Positions 9,487 through 19,424 of a DNA stretch of 64,000 nt are shown piece by piece. The position numbers and the translations under genes were made by a program. The stretch comes from Serratia inhibens (lineage in GTDB: Bacteria; Pseudomonadota; Gammaproteobacteria; Enterobacterales; Enterobacteriaceae). The number at the start of each line of letters is the position of its first letter. The stretch's first letter is position 1. The stretch lies in the NCBI RefSeq assembly GCF_003591175.1, contig NZ_QYYG01000002.1, positions 558,001-622,000 on the forward strand, read 5' to 3'. The notes below the pieces were generated by a model that saw only the letters and a list, made by a program, of their open reading frames with translations, did not search any database and was not told the origin of the DNA.

Positions 9487-9549
9487 ATGAAACTGAAAAA
9501 AATTAGCAAGAAATCGACGAAGAAGCTGGGCGGCGCCACCTGTGGCTAA
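9487..9549 (+). CDS. Putative RiPP precursor peptide (20 aa, Lys-rich, C-terminal Cys-Gly)
   Basis: This short frame encodes MKLKKISKKSTKKLGGATCG. Support for translation: an ATG nine bases behind an AAGAGGA ribosome-binding site, a clean stop, and a position directly ahead of a gene whose product carries a peptide-binding PqqD-like domain. The N-terminal 14 residues hold nine Lys or Ser/Thr-rich repeats and could act as leader. A Gly-Gly pair (15-16) precedes a four-residue Ala-Thr-Cys-Gly tail that could be the modified core. Size and arrangement recall PqqA (about 23 aa), but the Glu and Tyr used in PQQ are absent. The function is not known and no homologue is recognised. Confidence 0.6.
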   Translation: MKLKKISKKSTKKLGGATCG

Positions 9550-9565
9550 CCTGTGCCAATAACAG

Positions 9566-9594
9566 GCAGGGCCAGTCATAAGCACCGGCCCTGC
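9566..9594 (+). other. Intercistronic stem-loop after the peptide gene
   Basis: GCAGGGCC (9566-9573) pairs perfectly with GGCCCTGC (9587-9594) around a 13-base loop, without a T-tract. A smaller CCTGT/ACAGG hairpin overlaps its left side (9550-9566). Such a structure between a precursor gene and its maturation gene could stabilise the short upstream mRNA or attenuate read-through, giving more peptide than enzyme. Confidence 0.6.
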
Positions 9595-9617
9595 ATCCCG
9601 CATAAAAGGAAAATGAC

Positions 9618-10604
9618 ATGGATAAAAACTACCAAACCACCCCCAAGTTCGTTCACAACCTCTGGACCACCAATGAAGACGACGAATATTATCTTCGCTT
9701 TACGGCGGGACTTTACGAAGTAGAAAAAGAAGATGCGCGGGATTTTTATAAAATACGCAGTTATTGCACCGGACATAACACCGTCGCAGAAATCTCAAAT
9801 AAAACAAACCTCCCCGTTCAACGTATCGAAGAAATGGTCGCCTCTCTTCACGAAATAGGAATGGTGAGAAATGAGATAAAGCCGGCCAACGAAGATCTAC
9901 TGAATAAAACCATGCAAGCTTGCGAAATGTGGGCCGAGCAGGTTGAAGAAACGCATTTATTCAACAAATTCCTGTATGGCGACACCAACCGAAACGTCCT
10001 TATCGGTTTTTTCCTGGAAACCTATCATTATATAAAAGCATTCCCTTCCATCATTAACGCCGCGCTTGATAACACAGACGACCCTGAACTCAAAAAGATC
10101 CTCACCGAATACAAGCAGCAAGAAACCGGGCATGAATCCTTCATATTATCGACCTTACTGAAATTGGGCATGAAACAAGCCGAAGTGGAAAGCTCAGTGC
10201 CTTTGGTCTCAACGCTCAATTTAATCAGTATGATAAGCGACCTGTTCAGAATGCATCCCAGCACCGTCTTTCTGATTGCCAAGGTCATCGAGTCTCACGA
10301 TTTTGACCAGGCAGAAGTCACCAATGCCATTCAGGATATAACGCGGCACTATGAGCTGGCGCCCGGCACCCTTGAGCCCTTCTTCCAACACTCACAAATA
10401 GACTACGAACTGGGCCATTCACAGCTGCTCGACAAACATAGCCATCTGGTCAGCCTCGCTGATCTAGAAGAAACTTCTTTCATTTTGAACGCGATACATG
10501 ACATAAAACATGCTATCGACCTTCAGTGTCTTGAAATAGAAGAGTACTACTCAAAAGAAGGCAACTATATTCCTCGTCAACGGGTCGATTACTTCGGTAT
10601 ATAA
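9618..10604 (+). CDS. PqqD-like (RRE) domain fused to haem-oxygenase-like diiron-oxidase-type domain
   Basis: A 328-aa soluble protein. Residues about 22-85 resemble PqqD, the RiPP recognition element: two strand-like segments (YYLRFTAGLYEVE) and a winged-helix part (HNTVAEISNKTNLPVQRIEE). Residues about 95-315 are all-helical and resemble PqqC/UndA-type haem-oxygenase-like oxidases. Candidate metal ligands are E134 and H137 (LETYHY), E169/H172 (QETGHE), E225, and H258/D262/E264/H267 or H294/H298 in later helices. The proposed role is oxidative modification of the adjacent 20-aa peptide. The DNA is AT-richer than its neighbours, suggesting transfer. Start ATG is behind AAAAGGAAAATGAC. The fold assignment is by pattern only; chemistry is unknown. 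Confidence 0.65.
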   Translation: MDKNYQTTPKFVHNLWTTNEDDEYYLRFTAGLYEVEKEDARDFYKIRSYCTGHNTVAEISNKTNLPVQRIEEMVASLHEIGMVRNEIKPANEDLLNKTMQACEMWAEQVEETHLFNKFLYGDTNRNVLIGFFLETYHYIKAFPSIINAALDNTDDPELKKILTEYKQQETGHESFILSTLLKLGMKQAEVESSVPLVSTLNLISMISDLFRMHPSTVFLIAKVIESHDFDQAEVTNAIQDITRHYELAPGTLEPFFQHSQIDYELGHSQLLDKHSHLVSLADLEETSFILNAIHDIKHAIDLQCLEIEEYYSKEGNYIPRQRVDYFGI

Positions 10605-10607
10605 GCC

Positions 10608-11825
10608 ATGTTTCCCATTCTGCTCTCTGCGCTCACCTCCGGCATTTCGATGGCAGTATTCTTTACTGCCATCGCCTGGTTTATAGAGAGCACATTCAAC
10701 TCCAGCCTGCTGGTTTCTGTCGTGCTGTCGTCAGGATATATCGTCACCTTTTTTGCTCTCCCCTCTATTGCTCACCTGACTGACAAAACAACCTGTAAAA
10801 AAATGCTTAATATCATTTACGCTGTGGGTGCCCTCAATGCCCTGGCATTTTTGGTGATAAATCCCGCCGGGCAAGGCGCATGGCTTTCATTTACCGTCAT
10901 TTTGTTATCGACATCGGTATTTACGCTAATACGGGCGTCCGACCAGGTGATCCGCTCCACCTACATGAAAAAGGTGTTGCCCGAACATAACCTGTACCAC
11001 GCCAACCGACTGCTGGAAATGGTCAGACAAGGGATAACCTTTCTTTCCGGCGGGATTGCATTTTTAATCCTGCAGGACAAATCCATCCAAAACGTTTGTC
11101 TGATAGCCCTGTTCTGCTTCTCTCTTTCATTACTTATCAACCGCTACATTCCCCGCGACAAGATCAATGAGACGGGAGAATCAACAGCAGCGGCCCCCAA
11201 AAAACTGACGATGTACCATAACGGTTATGTCTTCTTTCTTGGCGAGAAAAAGCGCATTATCGAACTGCTCTCCTTGTTCCCCTACATTTGCGTTGTCTTT
11301 TTAAACGCATTATATCCTGCATTGTTTACTCGCATCGGTGCCCCCGTCAGCGCATACGCCATTCTCGTCGTCCCCTACGGGCTGGGCGCGATTGCAGGCA
11401 GCATGTTGAATTCCCAGCCTTGGGTGCCGTCCTTAAAATCCGCGTATGTTATCTTTGGCGGCGGGTTCATTATCGGGTTGCTTTTGCCCTTATTATTCAA
11501 AAGTCTTCCCGCCGTCTACGCCTGCCTTTTTGCGATCGCGTTCTGTCATTCCCACATCCGGGTAAGAAGAAATACCCTGATCATGACCCAGGCGGAAAGC
11601 AAAGAACTGGCCCGCATTCTTGCATTCAATGAAGTGTTGTTCATTTGCCTATCCACAGTGCTGGGTCTGGGATTGAGCCTGATAGCCGACCGGCTGGGCT
11701 TTTGGTTGGCCTGGGAGATCGTGATTGCCCTGAATCTGATGGTGCTGTTGCTGATTGTCCTGACGCCGGGTCCGGCGACCCAGCCCTCTACACCAATGGA
11801 AAGCGCTCAGGAAAACGAGCGCTGA
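10608..11825 (+). CDS. MFS transporter, probable exporter of the modified peptide product
   Basis: A 405-aa integral membrane protein with about 12 hydrophobic helices and a central hydrophilic loop (near residues 183-205), the major facilitator layout. The loop between helices 2 and 3 (HLTDKTTCKKML) is a degenerate MFS motif A. The start is 3 bp after the upstream stop and lacks its own clear ribosome-binding site, so translation is probably coupled to the oxidase gene. Clustering with a peptide-modifying enzyme suggests export or self-protection; substrate unknown. The 3' end is followed by an 8-bp inverted repeat TGACTGGC/GCCAGTCA (11823-11860). Confidence 0.75.
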   Translation: MFPILLSALTSGISMAVFFTAIAWFIESTFNSSLLVSVVLSSGYIVTFFALPSIAHLTDKTTCKKMLNIIYAVGALNALAFLVINPAGQGAWLSFTVILLSTSVFTLIRASDQVIRSTYMKKVLPEHNLYHANRLLEMVRQGITFLSGGIAFLILQDKSIQNVCLIALFCFSLSLLINRYIPRDKINETGESTAAAPKKLTMYHNGYVFFLGEKKRIIELLSLFPYICVVFLNALYPALFTRIGAPVSAYAILVVPYGLGAIAGSMLNSQPWVPSLKSAYVIFGGGFIIGLLLPLLFKSLPAVYACLFAIAFCHSHIRVRRNTLIMTQAESKELARILAFNEVLFICLSTVLGLGLSLIADRLGFWLAWEIVIALNLMVLLLIVLTPGPATQPSTPMESAQENER

Positions 11826-11923
11826 CTGGCGGAGCTGAGTAAAAAAATCGGGGCCAGTCATTCCCAATACGGCTGTTCTGCATTTATCCCACGACCTGAA
11901 AATCACATTCCGATCCGTGGTTC

Positions 11924-13309
11924 CTATACGGTGGAACCCTGCTCCGCTACCCATTGCTGCAGCAAACGGCGCGAAATCTTGATACCGCCGTTTTTCAGCT
12001 CGTCGGGTAAAGCGAACAGCGCCGTCGGGCGCTGGAAATTGGCCAGCTTGCCCTGTGACCACGCCAGCAGCGTGTCCAACGCCAGAGGCGATTCGCTGTC
12101 GATCACCGCCACCGGCCGCTGTCCAAACTCCGCATCTTCCACCGGTACCACAAACGCCTGCGTAATCTGCGGATGCTCCATCAGCACGCGTTCAATATCC
12201 TCCGGTTGCACACCTTCCCCCCCGCTGAAAAACAGGTTATCCATCCGTCCGATAATTCGCAGCTCCCCCTGTTCCATCACGCCGCGATCGCGGGTATGAA
12301 ACCAGCCTTGCTCGTCGGCCAGCGGCTGCAAAGCACCGCGATGCCAGTAGCCCAACGCCAGGCTCTGCGCGCGGATCCACACTTCCTCATCCACCAGTCG
12401 GATTTCACGGCCGGCCAAGGGTAACCCAACGCCCGGCCGCGTATCGGCGCGCTTGGCGCAGACCGTAGAAGCCAGTTCGGTCAGACCATAGCCGCACCAA
12501 CAACGAATACCCGCTGCCTCCGCCTGTTCGGTCAGCGCAACCGGGATCATCGCCCCGCCCAGCAGTACCTCTTTTAGCCTCAGATCTTCCAGCGGCTGCG
12601 CCAACAGCCGCCACAGCTGCGTCGGCACCAGCGAGGCATGAGTGCAGCCCGCCAATGCGTCGGCCAAGGGGGATATATCACGCACCACCAGCGTGGCACC
12701 CGCAGCCAGCCAGCGCCAGACAATGCCCTGGCCGGATACGTGAAACAGCGGCAGGGAAAGCAACCAACGATCCTGCGACTGAAAATCCATCAACCGCAAC
12801 ACCCCTTCCGCGCTGGCTAAATGCCCGGCGCCGTTATGCCCGGCGGCCTTTGGCATACCGCTGGAGCCTGAGGTCAGCGTCAGCGTCGCCAGCCGCTGCG
12901 GATCCCAGGTGGGCAAAGCCAGCCAACGCGGCTCGGTAGAGGGCGGGGTCAACGGAATCAGAGCGGCCGACAACGCCGGCAAAGGCTCCGGGCTGAAGAC
13001 AAAAGCCATATCCAGGTCGGGCAACAGCCTGTCCAGCAGAGAAACGGGCAAGGCCGGGTTCAACGGCAACAGCCGCGCACCGCACTGCAGCAGCGCCAGA
13101 TAGGCCAGCAACAACGGATAGCTGTTCTTGCCACACAGCGCAACACCACTGCCGGGTTCAACACCCTGATGCTGAAAATCGGCCGCCAGCTCATCCACCT
13201 GGCGTTGCAGTTCCAACCAGTTGACCGGCTGCCGGCCGACAATCACCGCCGTCGCCTGCGGTTGCCGCTGCGCCCAATGTCGCCACGGCCAATCGTTCAA
13301 CTGCGCCAT
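11924..13309 (-). CDS. menE: o-Succinylbenzoate-CoA ligase
   Basis: Acyl-CoA synthetase of menaquinone synthesis that activates OSB to OSB-CoA. ANL-superfamily motifs are visible: the P-loop [13 protein letters not shown], the [10 protein letters not shown] segment, and the C-terminal hinge plus the catalytic Lys in [11 protein letters not shown]. The start chosen is ATG 13309 ([12 protein letters not shown]..., 461 aa), which aligns with the E. coli N-terminus; ATG 13315 and a longer frame to 13360 are possible but less likely. It overlaps the end of menC by 13 bases and is last in the men operon. Confidence 0.95.
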   Translation of the reverse strand: MAQLNDWPWRHWAQRQPQATAVIVGRQPVNWLELQRQVDELAADFQHQGVEPGSGVALCGKNSYPLLLAYLALLQCGARLLPLNPALPVSLLDRLLPDLDMAFVFSPEPLPALSAALIPLTPPSTEPRWLALPTWDPQRLATLTLTSGSSGMPKAAGHNGAGHLASAEGVLRLMDFQSQDRWLLSLPLFHVSGQGIVWRWLAAGATLVVRDISPLADALAGCTHASLVPTQLWRLLAQPLEDLRLKEVLLGGAMIPVALTEQAEAAGIRCWCGYGLTELASTVCAKRADTRPGVGLPLAGREIRLVDEEVWIRAQSLALGYWHRGALQPLADEQGWFHTRDRGVMEQGELRIIGRMDNLFFSGGEGVQPEDIERVLMEHPQITQAFVVPVEDAEFGQRPVAVIDSESPLALDTLLAWSQGKLANFQRPTALFALPDELKNGGIKISRRLLQQWVAEQGSTV

Positions 13310-14280
13310 AGGCATTCCATCGCTTGCAGATCCTGCAACGGCAGGCGGCTGCCCGGCCAACGCCGCAGCAACTGCGCCTGCATCAAATCGAGCGTATCCA
13401 GCCCGGGAACGGTGGCCGGCGTCAGCCAGTGCGCGATGCGTGCCAGTTGGGTCAGCCCCAGACTGGATTCGAGGCTGGAACTGATCACCGCCGTCAACCC
13501 TGCCGCATGGGCCTGCTCCACCAGAGCCTGACAGCGGCTCAGGCTGCCGACCAGCGTGGGCTTGATCACTATCGCCGCCACGCCCGGTTCGGCCTGCACC
13601 ACAAAATCCGCCTCGCGCACGCTCTCGTCCCAGGCGATGGCAATACCGGTCGCCAGGGCGAAATCCCGCGATTCATCACGGGTTTGGCAGGGTTCTTCGA
13701 GAAAGGCGATGCGATCGCGCAGCGCCGGATTGACGTATTTGGCGAAACCCTCGGCTTTGGCACGGGTCCAACTGCGGTTGGCGTCCAGCCGCAAGCGCAA
13801 ATCCGGCAGCGCCTCCAGCAGCACGTTAACGATCATGCCGTCGCGCACCGCCTCATACAGCCCAACCTTCACCTTGGCGACCTTCTCGCCCGGCAGCGCG
13901 CTCAACACGTCGAACAATTCATCGGGATCGCCGGTGCACAGCGGCGCTTTGCGGTAGTCGGCCTGCAACGGGAGCCGTTGTGCCAACTCCGCCAGAGCGC
14001 AACTGGTGCCGAACGCCACCGAAGGCAGCGGACTGTCTGCCGGCAACGGCCCTGCCTGCCAGCCCTGCAGCCAGGTCAGCGTAGCCTGTTCGGCTTCGGC
14101 CAGCGTTTCCTGGCTGAACTCCGGCAGCGGCGCAATCTCGCCCCAACCTTCCTGCTCGCCCTGCCGCAGATGAATCAGCAGGCCATCGCGGGTTTTCAGC
14201 CGCTGGTTACGCAGCACCACTCCCGCCTCCATCGGCAGGCGGTAACGGTAAACCGCGGCGTTGCGGATCGGCGCGTTCAT
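13297..14280 (-). CDS. menC: o-Succinylbenzoate synthase
   Basis: Enolase-superfamily dehydratase (327 aa) converting SHCHC to OSB. The catalytic Lys lies in KVKVGLYE, metal ligands lie in RLDANRSW and FLEEPC, and the second acid/base segment is AWDES followed by VIKP. Its start shares one base with the menB stop (TAATG), so translation is coupled. Confidence 0.96.
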   Translation of the reverse strand: MNAPIRNAAVYRYRLPMEAGVVLRNQRLKTRDGLLIHLRQGEQEGWGEIAPLPEFSQETLAEAEQATLTWLQGWQAGPLPADSPLPSVAFGTSCALAELAQRLPLQADYRKAPLCTGDPDELFDVLSALPGEKVAKVKVGLYEAVRDGMIVNVLLEALPDLRLRLDANRSWTRAKAEGFAKYVNPALRDRIAFLEEPCQTRDESRDFALATGIAIAWDESVREADFVVQAEPGVAAIVIKPTLVGSLSRCQALVEQAHAAGLTAVISSSLESSLGLTQLARIAHWLTPATVPGLDTLDLMQAQLLRRWPGSRLPLQDLQAMECLWRS

Positions 14281-15137
14281 TACGGGTTACGCTTGAATTT
14301 GCTGAAGTCCGGCCGGCGCTTTTCGTTAAACGCGTTGCGCCCTTCCTGGCCTTCGTCGGTCATGTAGAACAGCATGGTGGCGTTGCCCGCCAACTCTTGC
14401 AGGCCCGCCTGGCCGTCACAGTCGGCATTCAGCGCCGCTTTCAGACAGCGCAGCGCCATCGGGCTGTTCTGCAGCATTTCGCGGCACCAGCGCACGGTTT
14501 CTTTTTCCAGATCCGCCAGCGGCACTACGGTGTTGACCAGGCCCATATCCAGCGCGGCGGCGGCGTCATACTGGCGGCACAGGAACCAAATCTCACGCGC
14601 TTTCTTCTGGCCGACGATGCGCGCCATGTAAGAAGCCCCCCAGCCGCCGTCGAACGAACCGACTTTCGGGCCGGTCTGGCCAAAGATGGCGTTGTCCGCC
14701 GCAATGGTCAGATCGCACATCATGTGCAGCACATGGCCACCGCCGATCGAATAACCGGCCACCATTGCCACCACCGGTTTCGGGCAGGTGCGGATCTGGC
14801 GCTGGAAGTCGAGTACGTTCAGGTGATGCACGCCACTGTCGTCCTGATAGCCGCCGTAGTCGCCGCGCACTTTCTGATCGCCGCCGGAACAGAACGCTTT
14901 ATCGCCGGCACCGGTGAGAATAATGGTGCCGATACCGTCGTCGTAACGGGCATTGGCCAGCGCTTCCAGCATCTCTTTCACCGTATGCGGACGGAACGCG
15001 TTGCGCACTTGCGGGCGGTTGATGGTGATTTTAGCGATGCCGTCGGCGGATTTGTGATACAGGATATCCACGAAATCACCGGAGCAATCCTGCCAGTCGA
15101 TGGCGGCATACAGTTGTTCTTCATTCGGATAAAGCAT
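14280..15137 (-). CDS. menB: 1,4-Dihydroxy-2-naphthoyl-CoA synthase
   Basis: Crotonase-fold enzyme (285 aa, the usual length) closing the naphthoquinone ring from OSB-CoA. The oxyanion-hole and substrate segments [14 protein letters not shown] and [15 protein letters not shown] are present, as is the [13 protein letters not shown] loop. It lies 11 bp after menH and is coupled to menC. Confidence 0.97.
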   Translation of the reverse strand: MLYPNEEQLYAAIDWQDCSGDFVDILYHKSADGIAKITINRPQVRNAFRPHTVKEMLEALANARYDDGIGTIILTGAGDKAFCSGGDQKVRGDYGGYQDDSGVHHLNVLDFQRQIRTCPKPVVAMVAGYSIGGGHVLHMMCDLTIAADNAIFGQTGPKVGSFDGGWGASYMARIVGQKKAREIWFLCRQYDAAAALDMGLVNTVVPLADLEKETVRWCREMLQNSPMALRCLKAALNADCDGQAGLQELAGNATMLFYMTDEGQEGRNAFNEKRRPDFSKFKRNP

Positions 15138-15148
15138 GATCGGTTCCT

Positions 15149-15919
15149 TTAACCAGGGTTAACGAGAAAGGACTGCAGCTCGGCGACGAAATCCTGCGGG
15201 TTAGCCAGGTGCGCATTGTGTCCGGCCTGCGGCACGGTGCGTAACGGTAACCCGGCGTCGCGCGCCAGCCGTTGAAATTTGGGGTCATTTTCGCCGCACA
15301 GCACCATCAGCGGTACAGTCAATTGCTGCAACTGCGGCGCCAGATAAGGCTGTTGCCCCAATGAAGTGGCTTGCAGCATGTCAGCCACCGCCGGGCCGTT
15401 GTTGTCGGATCGGGCGGTGATCAGCGCATCGCGATGTACGCCGCTGAGTTCGGTAAATACCGGCTGTTGATACCAGTCCGCCAGCACCTCGGCGATCGGC
15501 TGATGCCGGAAACGTTCTGCCCAGGCGGCGTCCTGCATACGGCGTTGGCTGCGCAACGCCTCGGTGTCCAGCCCCGGATTGCCGCCCTCGACAATCACCC
15601 CCAGCAGGCCGTCAGTTTGACCATGGCAAGCGTGATACATGGCGATGCGCCCGCCCAGCGAATAGCCCACCAGCCAATAGCGTTCGATGTCATGCATCTG
15701 CAGAGTGGCGCTGATTTGCGCGCTGATATCGTCAAAACCGCGGCACGCCACGGCAACCGAATCGCCGTGACCGGGCAGATCAATGGCCAGCGACGGCCAC
15801 TCCGGGCAGTGCGCGGCGATCACCCGCCACTCATTATTGTTACCCAGCAGACCGTGCAGCCAAATCAGCCAAGGGCGGTCCGGTTCGCCCCGTTGTAAAA
15901 TACGTGTCGCCAGCATCAT
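15149..15919 (-). CDS. menH: SHCHC synthase (alpha/beta hydrolase)
   Basis: A 256-aa alpha/beta-hydrolase removing pyruvate from SEPHCHC. The nucleophile elbow is GYSLGGR, the oxyanion region is [10 protein letters not shown], and the catalytic His is in AGHNAHL. The ATG at 15919 overlaps the menD stop by 4 bases (ATGA), giving tight coupling; a second ATG follows immediately. Confidence 0.94.
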   Translation of the reverse strand: MMLATRILQRGEPDRPWLIWLHGLLGNNNEWRVIAAHCPEWPSLAIDLPGHGDSVAVACRGFDDISAQISATLQMHDIERYWLVGYSLGGRIAMYHACHGQTDGLLGVIVEGGNPGLDTEALRSQRRMQDAAWAERFRHQPIAEVLADWYQQPVFTELSGVHRDALITARSDNNGPAVADMLQATSLGQQPYLAPQLQQLTVPLMVLCGENDPKFQRLARDAGLPLRTVPQAGHNAHLANPQDFVAELQSFLVNPG

Positions 15920-17589
15920 TGCCCCGCCATTTGTTGCACCAGATGCCGCAATGTCTCGGCGCCGTCGCTCGGCGGCACCTGCAGCTCAATCAACGTAGCG
16001 CCGCCGTGGCGCCAACCTTGTTCAACCGCCTGCCGCAGTTGCCCCCAGTTTTCCGGCCGCGCATAGTTCAGTTGGAACATCGCCGCTGCATGGCTGAAAT
16101 CCACGTCCTGCGGCATGCAGTAGAAACGCTGGCGATCTTCTTCCGGCGTCGGCAACAGTGAAAAAATCTGGCCGCCGTTGTTATTCACCACAATCAGCAC
16201 CGTGGGTGCAGAACACTGCCGCAGCAGCGCCAACGCATTCAGATCGTAAAGCGCAGAGAGATCCCCCACCACCGCCAGCGTCGGTTTGGCCGTTGCCCGT
16301 TGTACGCCTGCGGCGGTAGAGATAAGGCCGTCGATACCGCTGGCGCCGCGATTGCTGAACACGGGATAACCGGCCGGCAATCGGGTCAAGGCGTCAATCA
16401 AACGTACAATCAGGCTGTTGCCGAGGAACAGTTGGCCGTTTTCCGTCAGCAGCTCCGGCAGACGGTGCGCCAACTGCGCCTCGCCAAAACGGTTCACCAG
16501 ATAGCCGGAGACGGCGTCCAGAGCGCGATCCGCCAGTGGCGCCAACGCTTCGGCCCAGGGGGAGCGCGGCTGCGCCGGATGCAGTTCGAGCCATTGCGCC
16601 ACGCAGGAGCGGATGCGGCGGCCACGGTGATGCGCCGGGTCGAGCCGGCCCGGCAACTCATCGATCAGCCAATACTCCTGCGGCCGGCATTGCTCCTGCC
16701 ATTGCAACAGGCGTTTGCCGGTCAGGCTGCTGCCAAATTGCACCACCAACTGCGCGTCTTGCAAAATGCTCTGCGCCTGAGGCTGAGCCAGCCATAAATC
16801 GGCACAGGGCAGCGGCTGGCCGGTCTGGGACAGCACATCGCCAATCAACGGCCAGCCCAACGTTGCTGCCCAGTGAGCCAGCTGTTCTCCCTCTTGCGCG
16901 CTCATGCGCCCCGCCACCACCACGCCGCGTTTTTGCCGCCAGGAGAACCAATCCGGCTGTTTCAGCACCTCATGGGGATCCATTTCCCGCAGCCAGGGCT
17001 GGTTGCCTTGCCACCAGTCGCCTAGTGCCGCCGACCAATCGGCGTAATGTTGTTCATCGCCGCCGTACAACGGTTCGGCAAACGGGCAGTTGATATGCAA
17101 AGCGCCGTGCTGCAAGCGCGCCATGGCGCTGTCGACGGTGGATGCCAGCCAACTGGCGGGGATATCCGGCGTCGGGCGCGGCAGTTCAATGCTCAGCGCC
17201 GGATGGCTGGCATAAAGGCCGGTTTGGCGGATCGCCTGATTGGCGCCGCAGTCGATCAGCTCTGGCGGCCGATCGGCGGTGATAAACACCAGCCGTTCAC
17301 CGGTCAGCCCGGCTTCAATCAGCGCAGGATAGAGATTTGCGGCGGCGGTGCCGGAAGTGACGATCACCGCCACCGGCTCCCGCGACGCTTTCGCCAGGCC
17401 AAGCGCCAGATGGCCCAGCCCGCGTTCATCAAAATGGGTATGACAGACAAAAGACCTGTTAGCCGCCGCCGCCAGTGTCAATGGCGTAGAGCGCGAACCC
17501 GGAGCGATGCAAACATGCCGCACTCCATGCCGGGCCAGCGCTTCCAACAACAACGCCGCCCAGCGGCGATTAAAAACACTTGTCGACAT
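15916..17589 (-). CDS. menD: SEPHCHC synthase (ThDP-dependent)
   Basis: Thiamine-diphosphate enzyme (557 aa) joining isochorismate and 2-oxoglutarate, the first committed step of menaquinone synthesis. The N-terminal [14 protein letters not shown] segment and the [13 protein letters not shown] ThDP-activating Glu region are characteristic. The cofactor motif is [14 protein letters not shown]...[10 protein letters not shown]. Downstream menH overlaps by 4 bp. A 254-bp gap separates it from menF upstream, unlike the tight menF-menD junction of E. coli. Confidence 0.96.
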   Translation of the reverse strand: MSTSVFNRRWAALLLEALARHGVRHVCIAPGSRSTPLTLAAAANRSFVCHTHFDERGLGHLALGLAKASREPVAVIVTSGTAAANLYPALIEAGLTGERLVFITADRPPELIDCGANQAIRQTGLYASHPALSIELPRPTPDIPASWLASTVDSAMARLQHGALHINCPFAEPLYGGDEQHYADWSAALGDWWQGNQPWLREMDPHEVLKQPDWFSWRQKRGVVVAGRMSAQEGEQLAHWAATLGWPLIGDVLSQTGQPLPCADLWLAQPQAQSILQDAQLVVQFGSSLTGKRLLQWQEQCRPQEYWLIDELPGRLDPAHHRGRRIRSCVAQWLELHPAQPRSPWAEALAPLADRALDAVSGYLVNRFGEAQLAHRLPELLTENGQLFLGNSLIVRLIDALTRLPAGYPVFSNRGASGIDGLISTAAGVQRATAKPTLAVVGDLSALYDLNALALLRQCSAPTVLIVVNNNGGQIFSLLPTPEEDRQRFYCMPQDVDFSHAAAMFQLNYARPENWGQLRQAVEQGWRHGGATLIELQVPPSDGAETLRHLVQQMAGQ

Positions 17590-17843
17590 AATTCGCTCAC
17601 AAGTCGGTTAACAGACATCAGCCATCGGCACCCGCTATTTAGCGGCATGCCAAAAATTATGTTCTGTATTATATGAGTAGTTATCTCTACGACTTTTGCG
17701 CCAGCGCAAAAACGCCGTATATCCTTGTGACTTTATGGCAGACAATTCCTTGATTTAAAACAAAAAACAAACAAATATACCACAAGTTATTTACATCCCC
17801 CCACGCTTGTCGCCCAACAATCCCGTGCAATAAATAGGGCTAT
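17590..17843 (-). promoter_or_regulatory. menF-menD intergenic region with perfect inverted repeat
   Basis: 254 bp within the men operon. It holds TTTTGCGC (17694-17701) and GCGCAAAA (17704-17711), an 8-bp perfect inverted repeat with a 2-base centre. On the minus strand a TATAAT-like box (17668-17673) lies about 80 bp before menD, so menD may have its own promoter, but no good -35 box was found. Confidence 0.45.
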
Positions 17844-19160
17844 TCACTCCGAGTAGCCGGGTTGCAACAAGGTCAACAGCCCGGCGGCCTTGTTTTCGAC
17901 TTCCTGCCACTCTTCGGCGGCATCGGAACCGGCCACAATACCGGCACCGGCGTAGAGCCTTAGCCCTTCCTCCTCTAACTGTGCGCAGCGTAGTGCAACG
18001 CAAAACTCACTGAGGGAAGAGGAAAGATAGCCGGCCGATCCGGCGTACCAACCGCGGGAGAAAGGTTCATGTTGCAGGATAAACTCGCGCGCAGCCTGAC
18101 GCGGCAACCCGGCCACCGCCGCCGTCGGTTGCAGCCGCTGCAGGCAATCGGCGTCGTCAGCGTGATTGAGCTGCCCTTCGATACGGCGCCGCAAATGCTG
18201 CACCTTACGCAAGCGCACCACTTCCGGCGGCAGCACGTCCAGAGAATCGGCCCCTCCTTGCAGACGCTGGCAGATATCGTCCACCACCAGCAGGTTCTCA
18301 TGCCGGTTCTTGGCGTCACCCTGCAACCACTGCGCCAGCGCCTGTGCGCGCTGTTGATCGGGATGATTGGCTACGGTGCCCGCCAACGCTTCGGTCAGCA
18401 ATTGCAGGCCATTTCGCCGGTACAGCCTTTCCGGGCTGGAACCGAGAAATGCGGAATGTGCATCAAATCTCAGCATAAAGTGGTAGCATCGGTGATTCAC
18501 CCTACGGCTGGCATCCATCATCGCCGGCGCGGACAGCGGGCCATTCAGCGTCAGCAACGTGCTGCGCGCCAACACCACCTTTTCCATCTGTTGCCGATCG
18601 ATCGCTTTCAGCGCTTCTTGCAACATGATTTCCCATCCGGCACGTGCCGGTTGATGCTGCACCTTGTTCACTTTAGCCTTTAATGGCGCGATTGGCCGTG
18701 CGGCTACCACCTTTTCCAACCAGCGGTCGGCTGCGTCCGCATCGTCACGCAGCGAACTTTCGGAAAACAGATTAAGCGTTAGCTGGGCTTCACCTTCGCG
18801 GCTCAGCATTTCCAGACGCGGCAAAAATAAATGCGCGGTGCCGTCAAAGGCGTTCAGCCCCCATATGCGCACGCCCTGGTGCGCCCTGATAAACGCCTGA
18901 GCCTGTTCCGGCTGCGTAAACAGACGCAGCGCGCCACAGGCCGCCGCTTCTTCATGACCGTCGCGATGGAGCCAGTAAAACTGCGGGAATGCCGGCTGCG
19001 CCGCCAGCCACTCCAGTAAGGTGGCGGCCAGCGATGCAGGCACGGGAAGTGAAATCTGGCGGAAACCGCCCCCAACGGAAATAGGGGATTCAAGCTGCCG
19101 GCGCAATCGCCTCAGCAACCCCGAAAGTTGTTCCACGGCCACCTCAATAACCAAACTCAA
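17844..19160 (-). CDS. menF: Isochorismate synthase MenF
   Basis: Chorismate-binding enzyme (up to 438 aa) converting chorismate to isochorismate for menaquinone. Family signatures are [44 protein letters not shown] and WYAGSAGYL...YAGAGIV. The start is uncertain: the frame opens with TTG at 19160, while GTG at 19136 has GAGGTG close upstream. A TATAAT -10 box (minus strand, 19169-19174) lies immediately upstream. It is first gene of the men cluster, divergent from the glucan-synthase gene. Confidence 0.93.
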   Translation of the reverse strand: MSLVIEVAVEQLSGLLRRLRRQLESPISVGGGFRQISLPVPASLAATLLEWLAAQPAFPQFYWLHRDGHEEAAACGALRLFTQPEQAQAFIRAHQGVRIWGLNAFDGTAHLFLPRLEMLSREGEAQLTLNLFSESSLRDDADAADRWLEKVVAARPIAPLKAKVNKVQHQPARAGWEIMLQEALKAIDRQQMEKVVLARSTLLTLNGPLSAPAMMDASRRVNHRCYHFMLRFDAHSAFLGSSPERLYRRNGLQLLTEALAGTVANHPDQQRAQALAQWLQGDAKNRHENLLVVDDICQRLQGGADSLDVLPPEVVRLRKVQHLRRRIEGQLNHADDADCLQRLQPTAAVAGLPRQAAREFILQHEPFSRGWYAGSAGYLSSSLSEFCVALRCAQLEEEGLRLYAGAGIVAGSDAAEEWQEVENKAAGLLTLLQPGYSE

Positions 19161-19235
19161 TGTAGGGGATTATACGGGAAATCAAGGCTGCACGGCGGAA
19201 AAATACCGGCGTTAAGTCAAAGTTCATGCTCAAAA

Positions 19236-19260
19236 AATTGTTTATAAAATCTAAACAATT
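19236..19260. promoter_or_regulatory. Perfect 9-bp palindrome in the menF/glucan-synthase divergent region
   Basis: AATTGTTTA (19236-19244) and TAAACAATT (19252-19260) are perfect inverted repeats with a 7-bp centre, in the 264-bp region between the divergent starts. The size and symmetry suit a dimeric repressor operator; the regulator is unknown. A TATACT box (19295-19300) may be the -10 for the rightward gene. Confidence 0.45.
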
Positions 19261-19424
19261 AGTTCAAAAAACGGCCAACCGGGCATTATACGACTATACT
19301 GAGAAAGCATGTTCCTGCCTGCTGCGAACCCACGTCAGATCTGCCCGGCGTTAAAAACAGGATGTTCACGATCTCCCAGCGGTTTCACCGGCTGTCCTTT
19401 GGGTCAGATGTAAGGAGCTTTTGT

